Counted from the first letter of the stretch, positions 24,845 to 34,060 are shown. The stretch: DNA of 64,000 bases from DATHTC01 sp963746805 (GCA_963746805.1 CAVVCQ010000001.1:310001-374000); one strand, 5' to 3'. Notes: generated by a model not told the origin, from the sequence alone. Numbers and translations: made by a program.

Positions 24845-24874
24845 TTGCAACTTCGGACCCGGGTGTCGTAGCGT
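24845..24874 (+). promoter_or_regulatory. Promoter of lysyl-oxidase-like gene
   Basis: TTGCAA and TAGCGT, 18 bases apart, lie 30 bases upstream of the start. AAGGAG serves as ribosome-binding site. Confidence 0.5.
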
Positions 24875-24904
24875 CCGCCGTTCCTGCCCCAACGAAGGAG
24901 CCCC

Positions 24905-25753
24905 ATGAACCGCGTCGTGCTCGTCGCTCTCACCGCCGTCGCCGGCGTCCTCACCGTCGCCGTCGTGGCGTTCGCCGCGCCGACCGGGCCGCCGTCGGCA
25001 ACGGCCGGGCTCGATGCGTACCTCCCGGACCTGCGGACCGTCGTCCCGCGGCACCTCCAGGTCGTCAACGAGCACCAGCGCGAGCTCCTTCGCTTCTCGA
25101 ACGGGATCGCGAACACCGGCCGTGGTCCCTGGGCGCTCCGCCCGGAGCACACGCTCGGGCTCCAGCCCACGACCGCCGCAATCCAGGAGATCCGCAGCTC
25201 GGGCGCCAAGTACCGCTGCGGCACGCAGCCGAAGCAGGTGACCGAGTGCTACACGATCCTCGCCGAGCACGAGGCGACGATCTTCGAGTACCACCCGACG
25301 CACAACCACTGGCACACGGGGCAGGTCGCGCTCTTCCAGATCCGGAAGGGATCGCCGACGGGGCCGGTGGCGGGCGGGCAGCAGGTCAAGGTCGGCTTCT
25401 GTCTGATCGACCTCGTCAACCTCGACGGCAACGCGCCGGGCTCCGAGAAGGTCTTCTGGGACTGCGAGACCTCGTTCCAGGGGATCTCGGCCGGCTGGAT
25501 CGACCAGTACCACCACGCGACGGACGGTCAGGAGCTCGAGGTCACGGCCCTCCCCGACGGGGACGCGTACTACCTCGTGAGCACCTCGAACCCCGACGGC
25601 GTGTTCCTCGAGCAGCGCACGGACAACAACGACGCCTGGCAGCGCTTCGCCCTGAGCGGCAAGGGCACGGGCAACCGCAAGCTGACCCTGCTCGAGCACT
25701 CGCAGTGCGAGAGCCCCGGGCTCTGCGGCGCGTACGCCCCGAACCGAGGCTAG
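24905..25753 (+). CDS. Lysyl-oxidase-like secreted copper protein
   Basis: 282 residues with a signal peptide (about 1-25). The central YHPTHNHWH matches the copper-binding His pattern (H-x2-H-x-H-x-H) of lysyl oxidases. The following GWIDQYHH...DGQELEVTALPDGDAYYL resembles the cofactor-bearing part (DI-x-PG-x-Y region), and the NPD-DNND end also fits. Several Cys would pair outside the cell. Lysyl oxidases oxidatively deaminate lysine side chains; bacterial substrates are largely unknown. It is a single gene with its own promoter. Confidence 0.85.
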   Translation: MNRVVLVALTAVAGVLTVAVVAFAAPTGPPSATAGLDAYLPDLRTVVPRHLQVVNEHQRELLRFSNGIANTGRGPWALRPEHTLGLQPTTAAIQEIRSSGAKYRCGTQPKQVTECYTILAEHEATIFEYHPTHNHWHTGQVALFQIRKGSPTGPVAGGQQVKVGFCLIDLVNLDGNAPGSEKVFWDCETSFQGISAGWIDQYHHATDGQELEVTALPDGDAYYLVSTSNPDGVFLEQRTDNNDAWQRFALSGKGTGNRKLTLLEHSQCESPGLCGAYAPNRG

Positions 25754-25774
25754 GCCGGCGGTCTCGCCGTACGG

Positions 25775-27325
25775 CTACTTGAGGTCGCCGAGGATCTCGG
25801 CCGCGACCCGCTCGCCGGTCTCGACCGCGCCGTTCAGGTAGCCCTGGGAGTCGATCGACGTGTGCTCGCCGGCGAAGTGGCAGGTGCCGCGCCGCTCGCG
25901 CTCGACGCCGGCGAACCTCGTGTACTGGCCGACCTTCCAGTACGAGTACGAGCCGAGCGTCCACTCGTACGCGGGCCAGAACTCGACGGCCGCCTTGCCG
26001 TTCCACGCCGGCGTCAGCCCCGGCAGCACGGGCTCGGCCTGCGCGAGGAACTGCTGCGCGCGCGACGTCGGCGTGCCCGAGCCGAAGCTCGCGCCGATCG
26101 TCCCACCGGTGTAGTCGACGAGGATCCCGGACGCGCCCGGCTGCGCGCGCGTGACCTCCCAGGTGCACTGGTAACCGCGGTCGGAGAACGTCTCGCCGTT
26201 GAACCCCCGCGGCCGCCAGGGACGGCTGCGGAACTGGAGGTGCAGCTTCGAGTTCGTGCCCATCGCCAGCTCTCGGATCGCCTGCTCCTTCCGCGCACCG
26301 AAGCCGGCGCGCCGGTAATCGACCGAGTGGCGCACGATCGAGAACGGTAGGGCGAGCACGACCCGGTCGGCGGTGATCGTCTTCGTGCCGGAGCTCTGCC
26401 GGAACGTCAGCTCCCACCGGCCGGCCGCGGTCTGCCGGATCCCGACGAGCTCGGACCCGGTCGTGATCTGCCCCGCGAGCCTTTCGGCCAGGCGGGACGG
26501 GATCTGGTCGTTGCCGCCGCGCACGTGGTACTTCTCGTTCGACTTGCCGAGGATCCGCAGGTTCCCCTGGCCCTGGTACCCGAGGAGGTAGAGGAGGTTC
26601 AGGGAGCTCTGCTCGGCCGACTCGGCGCCGTACTCGATGTTGTAGGCGACGTCGAGGAGCTGGCCGACACGCGACGAGATCCCGCCGACGGCGGCGAAGG
26701 TCTCCTCGATCCAGTCCACGATCGACATCGCGTCGAGCTCGCGGCCGCGCTGGGTCGAGAGCTCGTAGGTCGTCGGGTAGCTCGCCGCCGAGAGGTCCTT
26801 GTGGATCTTCTGCCACGCGGCCTTCAGGTCGCGCGTGGCGTCGTCGTACGTGTAGCGCGACCCGTCGAACCAGTAGGTCGGCTCCGTCCCGTTCGCCTCG
26901 GCCGAGAGCAGGTCGTCGAGCGGCAGGCCGAGCTCCTGGGCGAGCTGCCGGATCGCGGTGTGGCCCTGGTCGATCAGCTCGCCGCCGCGCTCGGCGATCT
27001 GGCCGTCGTCCCAGTCACCGCGGTGCGTCCAGCAGCGGCCGCCCAGGCGCGTCGAGGCCTCGTGCACCTCGGCGACGACGCCCGCCTGACGGAGGCGGTG
27101 GGCGGCCGTGAGCCCGGCGAGGCCGGCGCCGACGACGACGACGCGGCCCGGGGCGACGGCGGCGCGGGCGCGGCCCGCGAGCGTGCCGGCGCCGGTGACC
27201 GCGAGGCCGAGGAGCCCGGCGTCGCGCAGCAGCTCCGCGCGGGTCGTGCGCCGTTCCTCGGCGACCTGCTCCGTCGCGTCGGCGAACGCCCTCTCCACGA
27301 GCGCGGCGAGCGGTGTGCGTGCCAT
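25775..27325 (-). CDS. Flavin monoamine oxidase family protein
   Basis: 516 residues. After an N-terminal RRTTRAELLRD and hydrophobic stretch that may be a Tat-type signal comes the FAD motif VVVGAGLAGLTAAHRLRQAG. Then LGGRCWTHRG and, at the C-terminus, CHFAGEHTSIDSQGYLNGAVETG follow, typical of flavin amine oxidases. It would oxidise a primary amine or polyamine to an aldehyde plus H2O2 and ammonia. Divergent from the aldehyde dehydrogenase and polyamine-uptake genes, it probably feeds them. The start is the ATG at 27325; the much longer open frame upstream is antisense artefact. Confidence 0.88.
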   Translation of the reverse strand: MARTPLAALVERAFADATEQVAEERRTTRAELLRDAGLLGLAVTGAGTLAGRARAAVAPGRVVVVGAGLAGLTAAHRLRQAGVVAEVHEASTRLGGRCWTHRGDWDDGQIAERGGELIDQGHTAIRQLAQELGLPLDDLLSAEANGTEPTYWFDGSRYTYDDATRDLKAAWQKIHKDLSAASYPTTYELSTQRGRELDAMSIVDWIEETFAAVGGISSRVGQLLDVAYNIEYGAESAEQSSLNLLYLLGYQGQGNLRILGKSNEKYHVRGGNDQIPSRLAERLAGQITTGSELVGIRQTAAGRWELTFRQSSGTKTITADRVVLALPFSIVRHSVDYRRAGFGARKEQAIRELAMGTNSKLHLQFRSRPWRPRGFNGETFSDRGYQCTWEVTRAQPGASGILVDYTGGTIGASFGSGTPTSRAQQFLAQAEPVLPGLTPAWNGKAAVEFWPAYEWTLGSYSYWKVGQYTRFAGVERERRGTCHFAGEHTSIDSQGYLNGAVETGERVAAEILGDLK

Positions 27326-27362
27326 GACGTCTCCCCCCTTGGAGCCCCGGATTTCGCCCCGG

Positions 27363-27391
27363 ACGATGCCCGTTCGCACCACCTGGTTCAA
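27363..27391 (-). promoter_or_regulatory. Promoter candidate for amine oxidase
   Basis: On the minus strand TTGAAC (27386-27391) and CATCGT (27363-27368) are 17 bases apart, about 40 bases before the amine oxidase start. Confidence 0.4.
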
Positions 27392-27439
27392 TGTCCTCGC
27401 TGTCGAAGCGTGCAGGCATTCTGTGGCCCGCGAGGCAGG

Positions 27440-27469
27440 TTGATCCGCGCTTCGCGCAGGGGCTAGGCT
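27440..27469 (+). promoter_or_regulatory. Promoter candidate for polyamine operon
   Basis: TTGATC and TAGGCT are 18 bases apart, 27 bases upstream of the aldehyde dehydrogenase ATG. GGGAGG provides the ribosome-binding site. Confidence 0.5.
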
Positions 27470-27496
27470 GGCCCGGGTGTCGAGACGGGAGGCGGC

Positions 27497-28939
27497 ATGA
27501 GCGTCGCGGTGCAGTCGTACAAGAACTTCGTCGGCGGCGAGTGGGTCGACGCCGTCGAGGGCGAGACGATGGAGGTCCTCAACCCGTCGACCGGCGAGCC
27601 GATCGCCGAGGTGCCGAAGGGGACGCAGGCGGACGTCGACCGCGTCGTCGACGCGGCCAGGAAGGCGCTCCCCGACTGGCTCGACAAGACGCCGAAGGAC
27701 CGCATGGAGCTGCTCCTGAAGCTCGCGGACGTGATCGACGAGAACGCCGAGGAACTCACGCAGCTCGAGTCGCTGAACGTCGGCAAGCCGATGTCGATCG
27801 CCGCCGACGAGATGCCCTTCTCCGCCGACAACCTCCGGTTCTTCGCCGGCGCGGCCCGGACGCTCGAGGGCAAGGCCGCCGCGGAGTACGTCGAGGGCTA
27901 CACGTCGTTCATCCGCCGTGAGCCGCTCGGGATCGTGGCCGGGATCACGCCCTGGAACTACCCGCTGATGATGGCCGTCTGGAAGCTCGGCCCCGCGTTG
28001 GCCGCGGGCAACGTCCAGATCCTCAAGCCCGCAGAGCAGACGCCGCTCTCGACCCTGCGCTTCGCCGAGCTCGCGCAGGAGGTGCTCCCGCCGGGCGTCC
28101 TGCAGGTGATCACCGGAGACGGCGTCCCCGTCGGCTCGGGGCTCGTCGACCACCCGGACATCCGCCTCGTCTCGCTTACGGGCGACATCGCGACCGGGAA
28201 GCTCATCGCCGCGAACGCCGCGCGGACGCTCAAGCGCGTCCACCTCGAGCTCGGCGGCAAGGCGCCGATGGTCGTGCTCGACGACGCCGACCCTGCGGCG
28301 GTCGCGGAGGCGGTCAAGATCGGCGGCTTCTGGAACTCCGGCCAGGACTGCACCGCCTCGTCGCGGATCCTCGTCGCGGAGCGGATCTACGACGACGTGC
28401 TGGCGCAGACGAAGGACGTGATCGAGGCGATGAAGGTCGGCGACCCGGCCGACGGCGAGGAGATCGAGATGGGCCCGGTGATCTCCGAGACGCAGCGCGA
28501 GCGTGTGCTCGGCTTCCTCTCGCGGCTGCCCGGGAGCGCGACCGTGGTCACGGGTGGCGAAGCCGTCGGCGACCGTGGCTTCTTCGTCAAGCCGACGATC
28601 GTCGCGGACGTGGCCCAGGACGACGAGATCGTGCAGGACGAGGTGTTCGGCCCGGTCGTGACGATGCAGCGGTTCGCCAGCGACGACGAGGCGCTCGCGA
28701 TGGCGAACGGCACCCGCTACGGCCTCGCGGCGTCGGTCTTCTCCCAGGACGTCGGCCGCGCCCTCGCCGCCGCCCGGAAGCTCGAGTTCGGGACGGTCTG
28801 GGTGAACGAGCACCTGTTCCCGCTCGCCTCCGAGATGCCGCACGGCGGCTTCAAGGAGTCCGGGTACGGCAAGGACATGTCCCTGTACTCGATGGAGGAG
28901 TACACCCGCGTGAAGCACGTCGCCGTCAAGCTGGCCTGA
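27497..28939 (+). CDS. Aldehyde dehydrogenase, probable gamma-aminobutyraldehyde dehydrogenase
   Basis: 480 residues, standard for the family. GITPWNYPLMMAVWK, LELGGKAPMVVLDDAD (catalytic Glu) and the nucleophile region NSGQDCTASSRILV are present, and EVFGPVV and MPHGGFKESGYGKDMS close the fold. First gene of a polyamine operon; the natural substrate would be the 4-aminobutanal made from putrescine by the divergent oxidase or by the last gene of the operon. Its stop overlaps the potA start (TGATG). Confidence 0.88.
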   Translation: MSVAVQSYKNFVGGEWVDAVEGETMEVLNPSTGEPIAEVPKGTQADVDRVVDAARKALPDWLDKTPKDRMELLLKLADVIDENAEELTQLESLNVGKPMSIAADEMPFSADNLRFFAGAARTLEGKAAAEYVEGYTSFIRREPLGIVAGITPWNYPLMMAVWKLGPALAAGNVQILKPAEQTPLSTLRFAELAQEVLPPGVLQVITGDGVPVGSGLVDHPDIRLVSLTGDIATGKLIAANAARTLKRVHLELGGKAPMVVLDDADPAAVAEAVKIGGFWNSGQDCTASSRILVAERIYDDVLAQTKDVIEAMKVGDPADGEEIEMGPVISETQRERVLGFLSRLPGSATVVTGGEAVGDRGFFVKPTIVADVAQDDEIVQDEVFGPVVTMQRFASDDEALAMANGTRYGLAASVFSQDVGRALAAARKLEFGTVWVNEHLFPLASEMPHGGFKESGYGKDMSLYSMEEYTRVKHVAVKLA

Positions 28940-30054
28940 TGGCCGTGGCTGCGGCCGTGGACGCGAGCGCGACCGGCCGGGCGGCGCCGGCCGACGTCCG
29001 CCTCGAGAGCGTGACGAAGCGCTTCGACGACGTCGTCGCGGTCGACGACCTCAGCCTCGACATCGAGCGGGGCGCCTTCTTCGCGCTCCTCGGCCCGTCC
29101 GGCTGCGGCAAGACGACGACGCTGAGGATGATCGGCGGCTTCGAGGAGCCGACCGCGGGCCGCATCCTGCTGGCGGACCGGGACGTGACCGGGCTGCCCC
29201 CGTACCGGCGCGACGTCAACACGGTCTTCCAGAGCTACGCGCTCTTCCCGCACCTCTCGATCGGCGAGAACGTCGCGTTCGGGCTGCGGCGGAAGGGCGT
29301 GCGCGGCGCGCAGCTGCAGGGACGCGTGCGCGAGATCCTGCGCCTGGTCGCGCTCGAGGGCTACGAGAAGCGGAAGCCGCGGCAGCTCTCCGGCGGCCAG
29401 CAGCAGCGCGTCGCGCTCGCCCGGGCGCTCGTGAACTCGCCGCAGGTGCTGCTGCTCGACGAGCCGCTCGGCGCGCTCGACCTCAAGCTCCGCAAGCAGA
29501 TGCAGCTCGAGCTGAAGCGGATTCAGCACGACATGGGGATCACGTTCGTGCACGTCACGCACGATCAAGAGGAAGCAATGACGATGGCGGACCTGATCGC
29601 GGTGATGAACCGCGGCAAGATCGAGCAGCTCGGCTCGCCGACCGAGCTGTACGAGCGGCCGCGCACCGCGTTCGTCGCCGGCTTCCTCGGCGTGTCGAAC
29701 CTCCTGTACGGCCGGCGCCAGGCCCGCGGCGAGGTCCTGCTCGACTCGGGCGACGCCGTCCGCGTGCCGCCGGAGCTGCTCGACGGCAGGGGCGACCGCC
29801 TCGCCGTCGGCATCCGTCCGGAGAAGGTGCGGCTGGGCGCCGGGGAGGGCGACGACAACGCCCTCGCCGGGACCGTGCTCGAGACCGCGTACATCGGCCT
29901 CGCCACGCAGGTGCTCGTCGACACCGGCGCCGGCCGCGTTACCGTCTTCGCCCAGAACGACCGTCCCGGGACCGCCCCTCCGGCCGTGGACAGCCCGATC
30001 ACCCTCAGCTGGAGCCCCGAAGCCACCTTCGTCATCGATCCCGAGGAGGACTGA
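28939..30054 (+). CDS. potA: Polyamine ABC transporter, ATP-binding protein
   Basis: 371 residues. It has Walker A GPSGCGKTTT, Q-loop FQSYALFPHL, signature LSGGQQQRVALARAL, Walker B LLLDEPLGALD and the switch His in HVTHDQEEA, then a C-terminal TOBE domain (from about 290, RPEKVRLG). It energises uptake of spermidine or putrescine with the downstream permeases. ATG overlaps the preceding stop; its own stop overlaps the potD start. Confidence 0.92.
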   Translation: MAVAAAVDASATGRAAPADVRLESVTKRFDDVVAVDDLSLDIERGAFFALLGPSGCGKTTTLRMIGGFEEPTAGRILLADRDVTGLPPYRRDVNTVFQSYALFPHLSIGENVAFGLRRKGVRGAQLQGRVREILRLVALEGYEKRKPRQLSGGQQQRVALARALVNSPQVLLLDEPLGALDLKLRKQMQLELKRIQHDMGITFVHVTHDQEEAMTMADLIAVMNRGKIEQLGSPTELYERPRTAFVAGFLGVSNLLYGRRQARGEVLLDSGDAVRVPPELLDGRGDRLAVGIRPEKVRLGAGEGDDNALAGTVLETAYIGLATQVLVDTGAGRVTVFAQNDRPGTAPPAVDSPITLSWSPEATFVIDPEED

Positions 30055-31229
30055 TGCGTCCGTTGACCCGTCGAGACCTGCTCGAGCGCGCTGCGCTGGG
30101 CGGCGCCGCGCTCTCCGTTCCCGGCTTCCTGGCCGCCTGCGGCGGCAGCGGAGGCATCGAAGGCTCCGGGGCGACGACGGCGGCCGGGACCGCCGGACCG
30201 GCCGACACGACGCTGGCCGACACGCTGCGCATGTCGAACTGGCCGCTCTACATCGACATCGACGAGAAGACGAAGAAGCGCCCGACCCTCGACCAGTTCA
30301 CCGCCGACACGGGCGTGAAGGTCGACTACATCGAGGACGTCAACGACAACGACGAGTGGTTCGGCAAGAACCGCGCCGCGCTCTCGCAGGGCCAGTCAAT
30401 CGACCGCGACATCACCGTCCTCACCGACTGGATGGCGGGGCGGATGATCCGCCTCGGCTACGTCGAGAAGCTCGACAAGTCGGCGATCCCGAACGCGAGC
30501 AACCTCGTCGACACGCTCTCCTCGCCGAGCTTCGACCCGAACCGCGAGTACACGCTGCCGTGGCAGTCGGGGATGACGGGCATCGGCCTCGACCCCGACC
30601 GCGCCGGCGAGGTGAACTCCATCGAGCAGCTGCTCGAGGACCCGAAGCTGAAGGGGAAAGTCACCTTCCTGACGGAGATGCCCGACACGATGGGCCTGCT
30701 CCTCCAGCTCGACGGCGCCGACCCAGGGGACTTCACGAGCGCGCAGTGGGATGCGGCGATCGCGCGGCTGCAGAAGGCGGTCGACTCGGGCCAGATCCGG
30801 CAGTTCACGGGCAACGACTACTCCGGCCTGCTTGCGAAGGGCGACATCTGGGCCTGCGTGGCCTGGTCGGGCGACATGGTGCAGCTGCAGCTCGACAACC
30901 CGAACCTGCAGTTCACCATCCCCGAGAGCGGCGGGATGATCTGGACGGACAACATGATGATCCCGACCGGCGGCGACGTCCTCACCGCGTCGACCTTCAT
31001 GAACTTCGTCTACGACCCGAAGGTCGCAGCGCAGATCGAGGCGTACGTGAACTACATCTGCCCGGTGAGCGGTGCGAAGGAAGAGGCGGCCAAGCTCGAC
31101 CCCGAGCTCGCATCGAACCAGTTGATCTTCCCGGACGACGCGGCGCTGGGGCAGGTCAAGATCTTCAACGCCGAGGCGGCCGACGATCCGAAGTACAAGG
31201 AGCAGTTCCAGGCCGTCATCGGAGCCTGA
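30054..31229 (+). CDS. potD: Polyamine ABC transporter, substrate-binding lipoprotein
   Basis: 391 residues. The N-terminus has a twin-arginine-type motif (LTRRDLLERAA) followed by a lipobox (LAACGG), so it is probably exported folded and then lipidated. The mature part has SNWPLYID, LTDWMAGRMIRLGYVEKL and VCWSGD-like VAWSGDMVQL segments of the PotD/PotF family. Its stop is immediately followed by a 166-bp palindromic element, which separates it from the rest of the transporter. Confidence 0.9.
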   Translation: MRPLTRRDLLERAALGGAALSVPGFLAACGGSGGIEGSGATTAAGTAGPADTTLADTLRMSNWPLYIDIDEKTKKRPTLDQFTADTGVKVDYIEDVNDNDEWFGKNRAALSQGQSIDRDITVLTDWMAGRMIRLGYVEKLDKSAIPNASNLVDTLSSPSFDPNREYTLPWQSGMTGIGLDPDRAGEVNSIEQLLEDPKLKGKVTFLTEMPDTMGLLLQLDGADPGDFTSAQWDAAIARLQKAVDSGQIRQFTGNDYSGLLAKGDIWACVAWSGDMVQLQLDNPNLQFTIPESGGMIWTDNMMIPTGGDVLTASTFMNFVYDPKVAAQIEAYVNYICPVSGAKEEAAKLDPELASNQLIFPDDAALGQVKIFNAEAADDPKYKEQFQAVIGA

Positions 31230-31394
31230 GCGCTTCGTCCGGCGACGCATGGCGAGCCACTCGATCACGAGCACCAAGCCACGGGCCGCACTCGCGTGCA
31301 GTCCAAGGCTGGGCGCCTTGGCAAGCGCGAGGGTGGGCCGTGGCGAAGCGTGATCGGGAGCGAGAGGCCCGCGGGCGTCGCCGGACGGAGCGCT
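31229..31394. repeat. Long palindromic element P1 filling the potD-reductase gap
   Basis: A 166-bp imperfect palindrome. Terminal arms 31229-31248 and 31375-31394 pair with 19 of 20 matches. Further nested pairs are CGATCACG/CGTGATCG, CCACGG/CCGTGG, CTCGCG/CGCGAG and an apical CCAAGGC/GCCTTGG. It starts on the last base of the potD stop and ends one base before the next gene's GTG. Confidence 0.8.
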
Positions 31395-31395
31395 A

Positions 31396-32373
31396 GTGCA
31401 GGCCGTCGTCGTCAGCGAGCACGGAGGGCCCGAGGTGCTTCGCACCGAGGAGGTTCCCGACCCGGAGCCCGGGCCCGACGACGTCGTCGTCGAGCTGCGC
31501 GCCGCTGCGGTGAACCGGCGTGACACGTACGTCCGTCTCGGGCGGCTCGGCTTCCCGCCCGGCGTGATCCCCGGCTCGGACGGGGCGGGCGTCGTCCGCG
31601 GTACCGGGCAGGAGGTCGTGATCTACCCACTCCTGCACTGGGGCGACCGCGAGGACGCGCCGGCGGAGGGGTACGAGATCCTCGGGGGTCCGACGAACGG
31701 GACGTACGCCGAGCTCGTGTGCGTGCCGCGGGCGAACGTCCTGCCGAAGCCGACTCGGCTCTCCTGGACGGAGGCGGCGGCGCTGCCCCTCGCCGGTCTC
31801 ACGGCCTACCGGGCGCTCTTCTCACGCGGCCGGCCGCGCCGCGGCGAGACCGTCCTCGTCCAGGGCGCGGGCAGCGGCGTCTCGACGATGGCGATCCAGC
31901 TCGCCGTGCACGAGGGGGCACGCGTCCTCGTCACCTCGTCGTCGGACGAGAAGATCGCGCGCGCGGTCGAGCTCGGCGCGGCGGGCGGTGCGCGCTACAC
32001 CGACGAGGGCTGGGTCGACGAGATCCGAGCGCTCGCGGGCGGCGACGGCGTCGACCTCGCGCTCGACTCGACGGGGACCTGGGCCGACTCGCTGCGGACG
32101 CTGCGGCCCGGCGGCCGCCTCGTCGTGTTCGGCGCGACCGTCTCGCTGGAGGCGTCGCTCGAGGTCAGGCCCTTCTACTTCGGGCAGTACTCGATTCTCG
32201 GCACGACGATGGGGAGCCCGGGCGACATGGCCGGGCTCCTGCGCGTCGTCAACCACGGCAGCTGGCACCCGGAGATCGACTCGGTGCGCCCGCTGGCGGA
32301 CGCGGCCGAGGCGCACCGGCGTATCGAGGCCGGCGAGCAGTGCGGGAAGCTGGTCCTCGAGGTCTCCACCTGA
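31396..32373 (+). CDS. Zinc-type alcohol dehydrogenase / quinone oxidoreductase
   Basis: 325 residues from GTG at 31396. MDR-family fold: RAAAVNRRDTYVRLG, GSDGAGVV, then a nucleotide-binding domain with VLVQGAGSGVSTMAIQLA. The structural zinc cysteines are absent, so it is a quinone-reductase-like NADPH enzyme. It sits inside the polyamine transporter operon between potD and potB, preceded by element P1 and coupled to potB by a TGATG overlap. Whether it acts on polyamine products or is a passenger is unknown. Confidence 0.85.
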   Translation: MQAVVVSEHGGPEVLRTEEVPDPEPGPDDVVVELRAAAVNRRDTYVRLGRLGFPPGVIPGSDGAGVVRGTGQEVVIYPLLHWGDREDAPAEGYEILGGPTNGTYAELVCVPRANVLPKPTRLSWTEAAALPLAGLTAYRALFSRGRPRRGETVLVQGAGSGVSTMAIQLAVHEGARVLVTSSSDEKIARAVELGAAGGARYTDEGWVDEIRALAGGDGVDLALDSTGTWADSLRTLRPGGRLVVFGATVSLEASLEVRPFYFGQYSILGTTMGSPGDMAGLLRVVNHGSWHPEIDSVRPLADAAEAHRRIEAGEQCGKLVLEVST

Positions 32374-33230
32374 TGGGTCTCGTCCACCGCCACCGCTGGA
32401 GCGTCCCCTACCTGCTGCTCGCGCCTGGGCTCGCATTCCTCGCGCTCTTCTTCGTGGTGCCGATCTACTACCTCGCCTCGACGTCGCTGCAGACAGGGTC
32501 GCTCGACGTCGGCTACACCTTCACGTGGGCCTGGTCGAACTATTCGGACGCCGTTCGCACCTACGACGAGCACTTCATCCGCTCGCTGAAGTACGCCGCG
32601 GTCGCGACGGTCGCCGCGCTCCTGATCTCGTACCCGCTCGCCTACTTCATCGCCTTCCGCGGCGGGCGCTGGAAGAACCTCCTGCTCCTGCTCGTGATCG
32701 CGCCGTTCTTCGTCACGTACCTCATCCGCACGCTCGCGTGGCAGACGATCCTCACCGACGACGGGCTCGTCGCCGACACGCTCCGCTCGATCGGGCTCCT
32801 GTCCGACGACGGGCGGCTCCTCGCCACCTCGACCGCGGTCGTCGCCGGCATCACCTACAACTTCCTCCCCTTCATGGCGCTGCCGCTCTACGTCAGCCTC
32901 GAGCAGATCGACGGGCGGCTCGTCGAGGCGGCGACCGACCTCTATGCCTCGCGCGTGCAGGCGTTCCTGCGCGTGACCCTGCCGCTCTCGCTGCCGGGCG
33001 TCTTCGCGGGCACGCTCCTCACCTTCATCCCGGCAATGGGCGACTTCGTCAACGCCGAGCTGCTGGGGACGCCGCGCCAGGCCATGATCGGCAACGTCGT
33101 CCAGTCGAAGTTCCTCGTCATCACCGACTACCCGCAGGCCGCGGCGCTCTCGTTCGTGCTGATGGCGGGCATCCTCGTGCTCGTCGCCGTCTACGCGCGC
33201 GTCCTCGGGACGGAGCGGGTGAGCGTGTGA
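32373..33230 (+). CDS. potB: Polyamine ABC transporter permease 1
   Basis: 285 residues, six membrane helices. The EAA loop reads VEAATDLYASRVQAFLRVTLP, followed by LPLSLPGVFAGTLLTFIPAMGDF, as in PotB-type permeases. It starts at the ATG overlapping the reductase stop and ends in a GTGA overlap with the second permease. It forms the membrane channel with PotC and is driven by PotA. Confidence 0.92.
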   Translation: MGLVHRHRWSVPYLLLAPGLAFLALFFVVPIYYLASTSLQTGSLDVGYTFTWAWSNYSDAVRTYDEHFIRSLKYAAVATVAALLISYPLAYFIAFRGGRWKNLLLLLVIAPFFVTYLIRTLAWQTILTDDGLVADTLRSIGLLSDDGRLLATSTAVVAGITYNFLPFMALPLYVSLEQIDGRLVEAATDLYASRVQAFLRVTLPLSLPGVFAGTLLTFIPAMGDFVNAELLGTPRQAMIGNVVQSKFLVITDYPQAAALSFVLMAGILVLVAVYARVLGTERVSV

Positions 33231-34060
33231 CCAGCGTGGCCGTCCCTGCCCCACGCGCCTCGGCGCCGTCTCGCGCACTCGCGTTCGCGCGCCGGAACCT
33301 GCTCACGCTCTGGGCGATCCTCGCGCTCACGTACATCCTGCTGCCGATCGCGGTCGTGATCCTGTTCTCGTTCAACGACCCCGTCGGGCGCTTCAACTAC
33401 ACGTGGGAGGGCTTCACGCTCGACCACTGGCGTGAGCCGTTCGCGATCCCGGGCCTGCGCGAGTCGCTCGTCCTCTCGCTCCAGATCGCCGCCCTCGCCT
33501 CGGTCGTCGCGACGATCCTCGGCACGCTCATCGCGCTCGCGCTCGTGCGCTACGGGTTCCGCGGCCGCGGCGCCACGAACCTGCTGATCTTCCTGCCGAT
33601 GACGACTCCCGAGGTCGTGCTCGGCGCCTCGCTGCTCGCGCTCTTCCTCAACCTCGGGGTGGCGACCGGCATGTGGACGATCTTCATCGCGCACGTGATG
33701 TTCTGCATCTCGTTCGTCGTCGTCACCGTGAAGGCGCGGATCATCGGCTTCGACCGCCACCTCGAGGAGGCGGCGATGGACCTCGGCGCGAACGAGTGGA
33801 CGACCTTCCGCAAGGTGACGCTGCCGATCATCGCCCCGGGGATCGTCGCCGGCGCGCTGATCGCGTTCGCGCTCTCCGTCGACGACTTCGTGATCACGAA
33901 CTTCAACGCCGGGGCCGAGGTGACGTTCCCGCTCTACGTCTGGGGCGCCGCCCGCGTCGGCGTCCCGCCGCAGGTGAACGTGATCGGGACGATGATCTTC
34001 CTCGTCGCGGTCACGCTGATGCTGATCAACGTGCTGGCCCAGAGGAGGAGAGGAACCTGA
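33227..34060 (+). CDS. potC: Polyamine ABC transporter permease 2
   Basis: 277 residues from GTG at 33227. Six helices; the EAA loop is EEAAMDLGANEWTTFRKVTLP and the following ALSVDDFVITNF is characteristic of PotC. It pairs with PotB. The stop overlaps the ATG of the aminotransferase gene, so transporter and catabolic enzyme are translated together. Confidence 0.92.
   Translation: MTSVAVPAPRASAPSRALAFARRNLLTLWAILALTYILLPIAVVILFSFNDPVGRFNYTWEGFTLDHWREPFAIPGLRESLVLSLQIAALASVVATILGTLIALALVRYGFRGRGATNLLIFLPMTTPEVVLGASLLALFLNLGVATGMWTIFIAHVMFCISFVVVTVKARIIGFDRHLEEAAMDLGANEWTTFRKVTLPIIAPGIVAGALIAFALSVDDFVITNFNAGAEVTFPLYVWGAARVGVPPQVNVIGTMIFLVAVTLMLINVLAQRRRGT

Noticed and set aside
12981..25753. 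Idea that the lysyl-oxidase-like enzyme cross-links the collagen-like triple helix directly
   Set aside because: The Gly-X-Y region contains no lysine, so the helix itself cannot be the substrate; kept only as a co-occurrence observation.
27326..28918. Possible long N-terminal extension of the amine oxidase (frame open to 28918)
   Set aside because: The extension is antisense to the aldehyde dehydrogenase gene; ATG 27325 precedes a Tat-like signal and the FAD motif.
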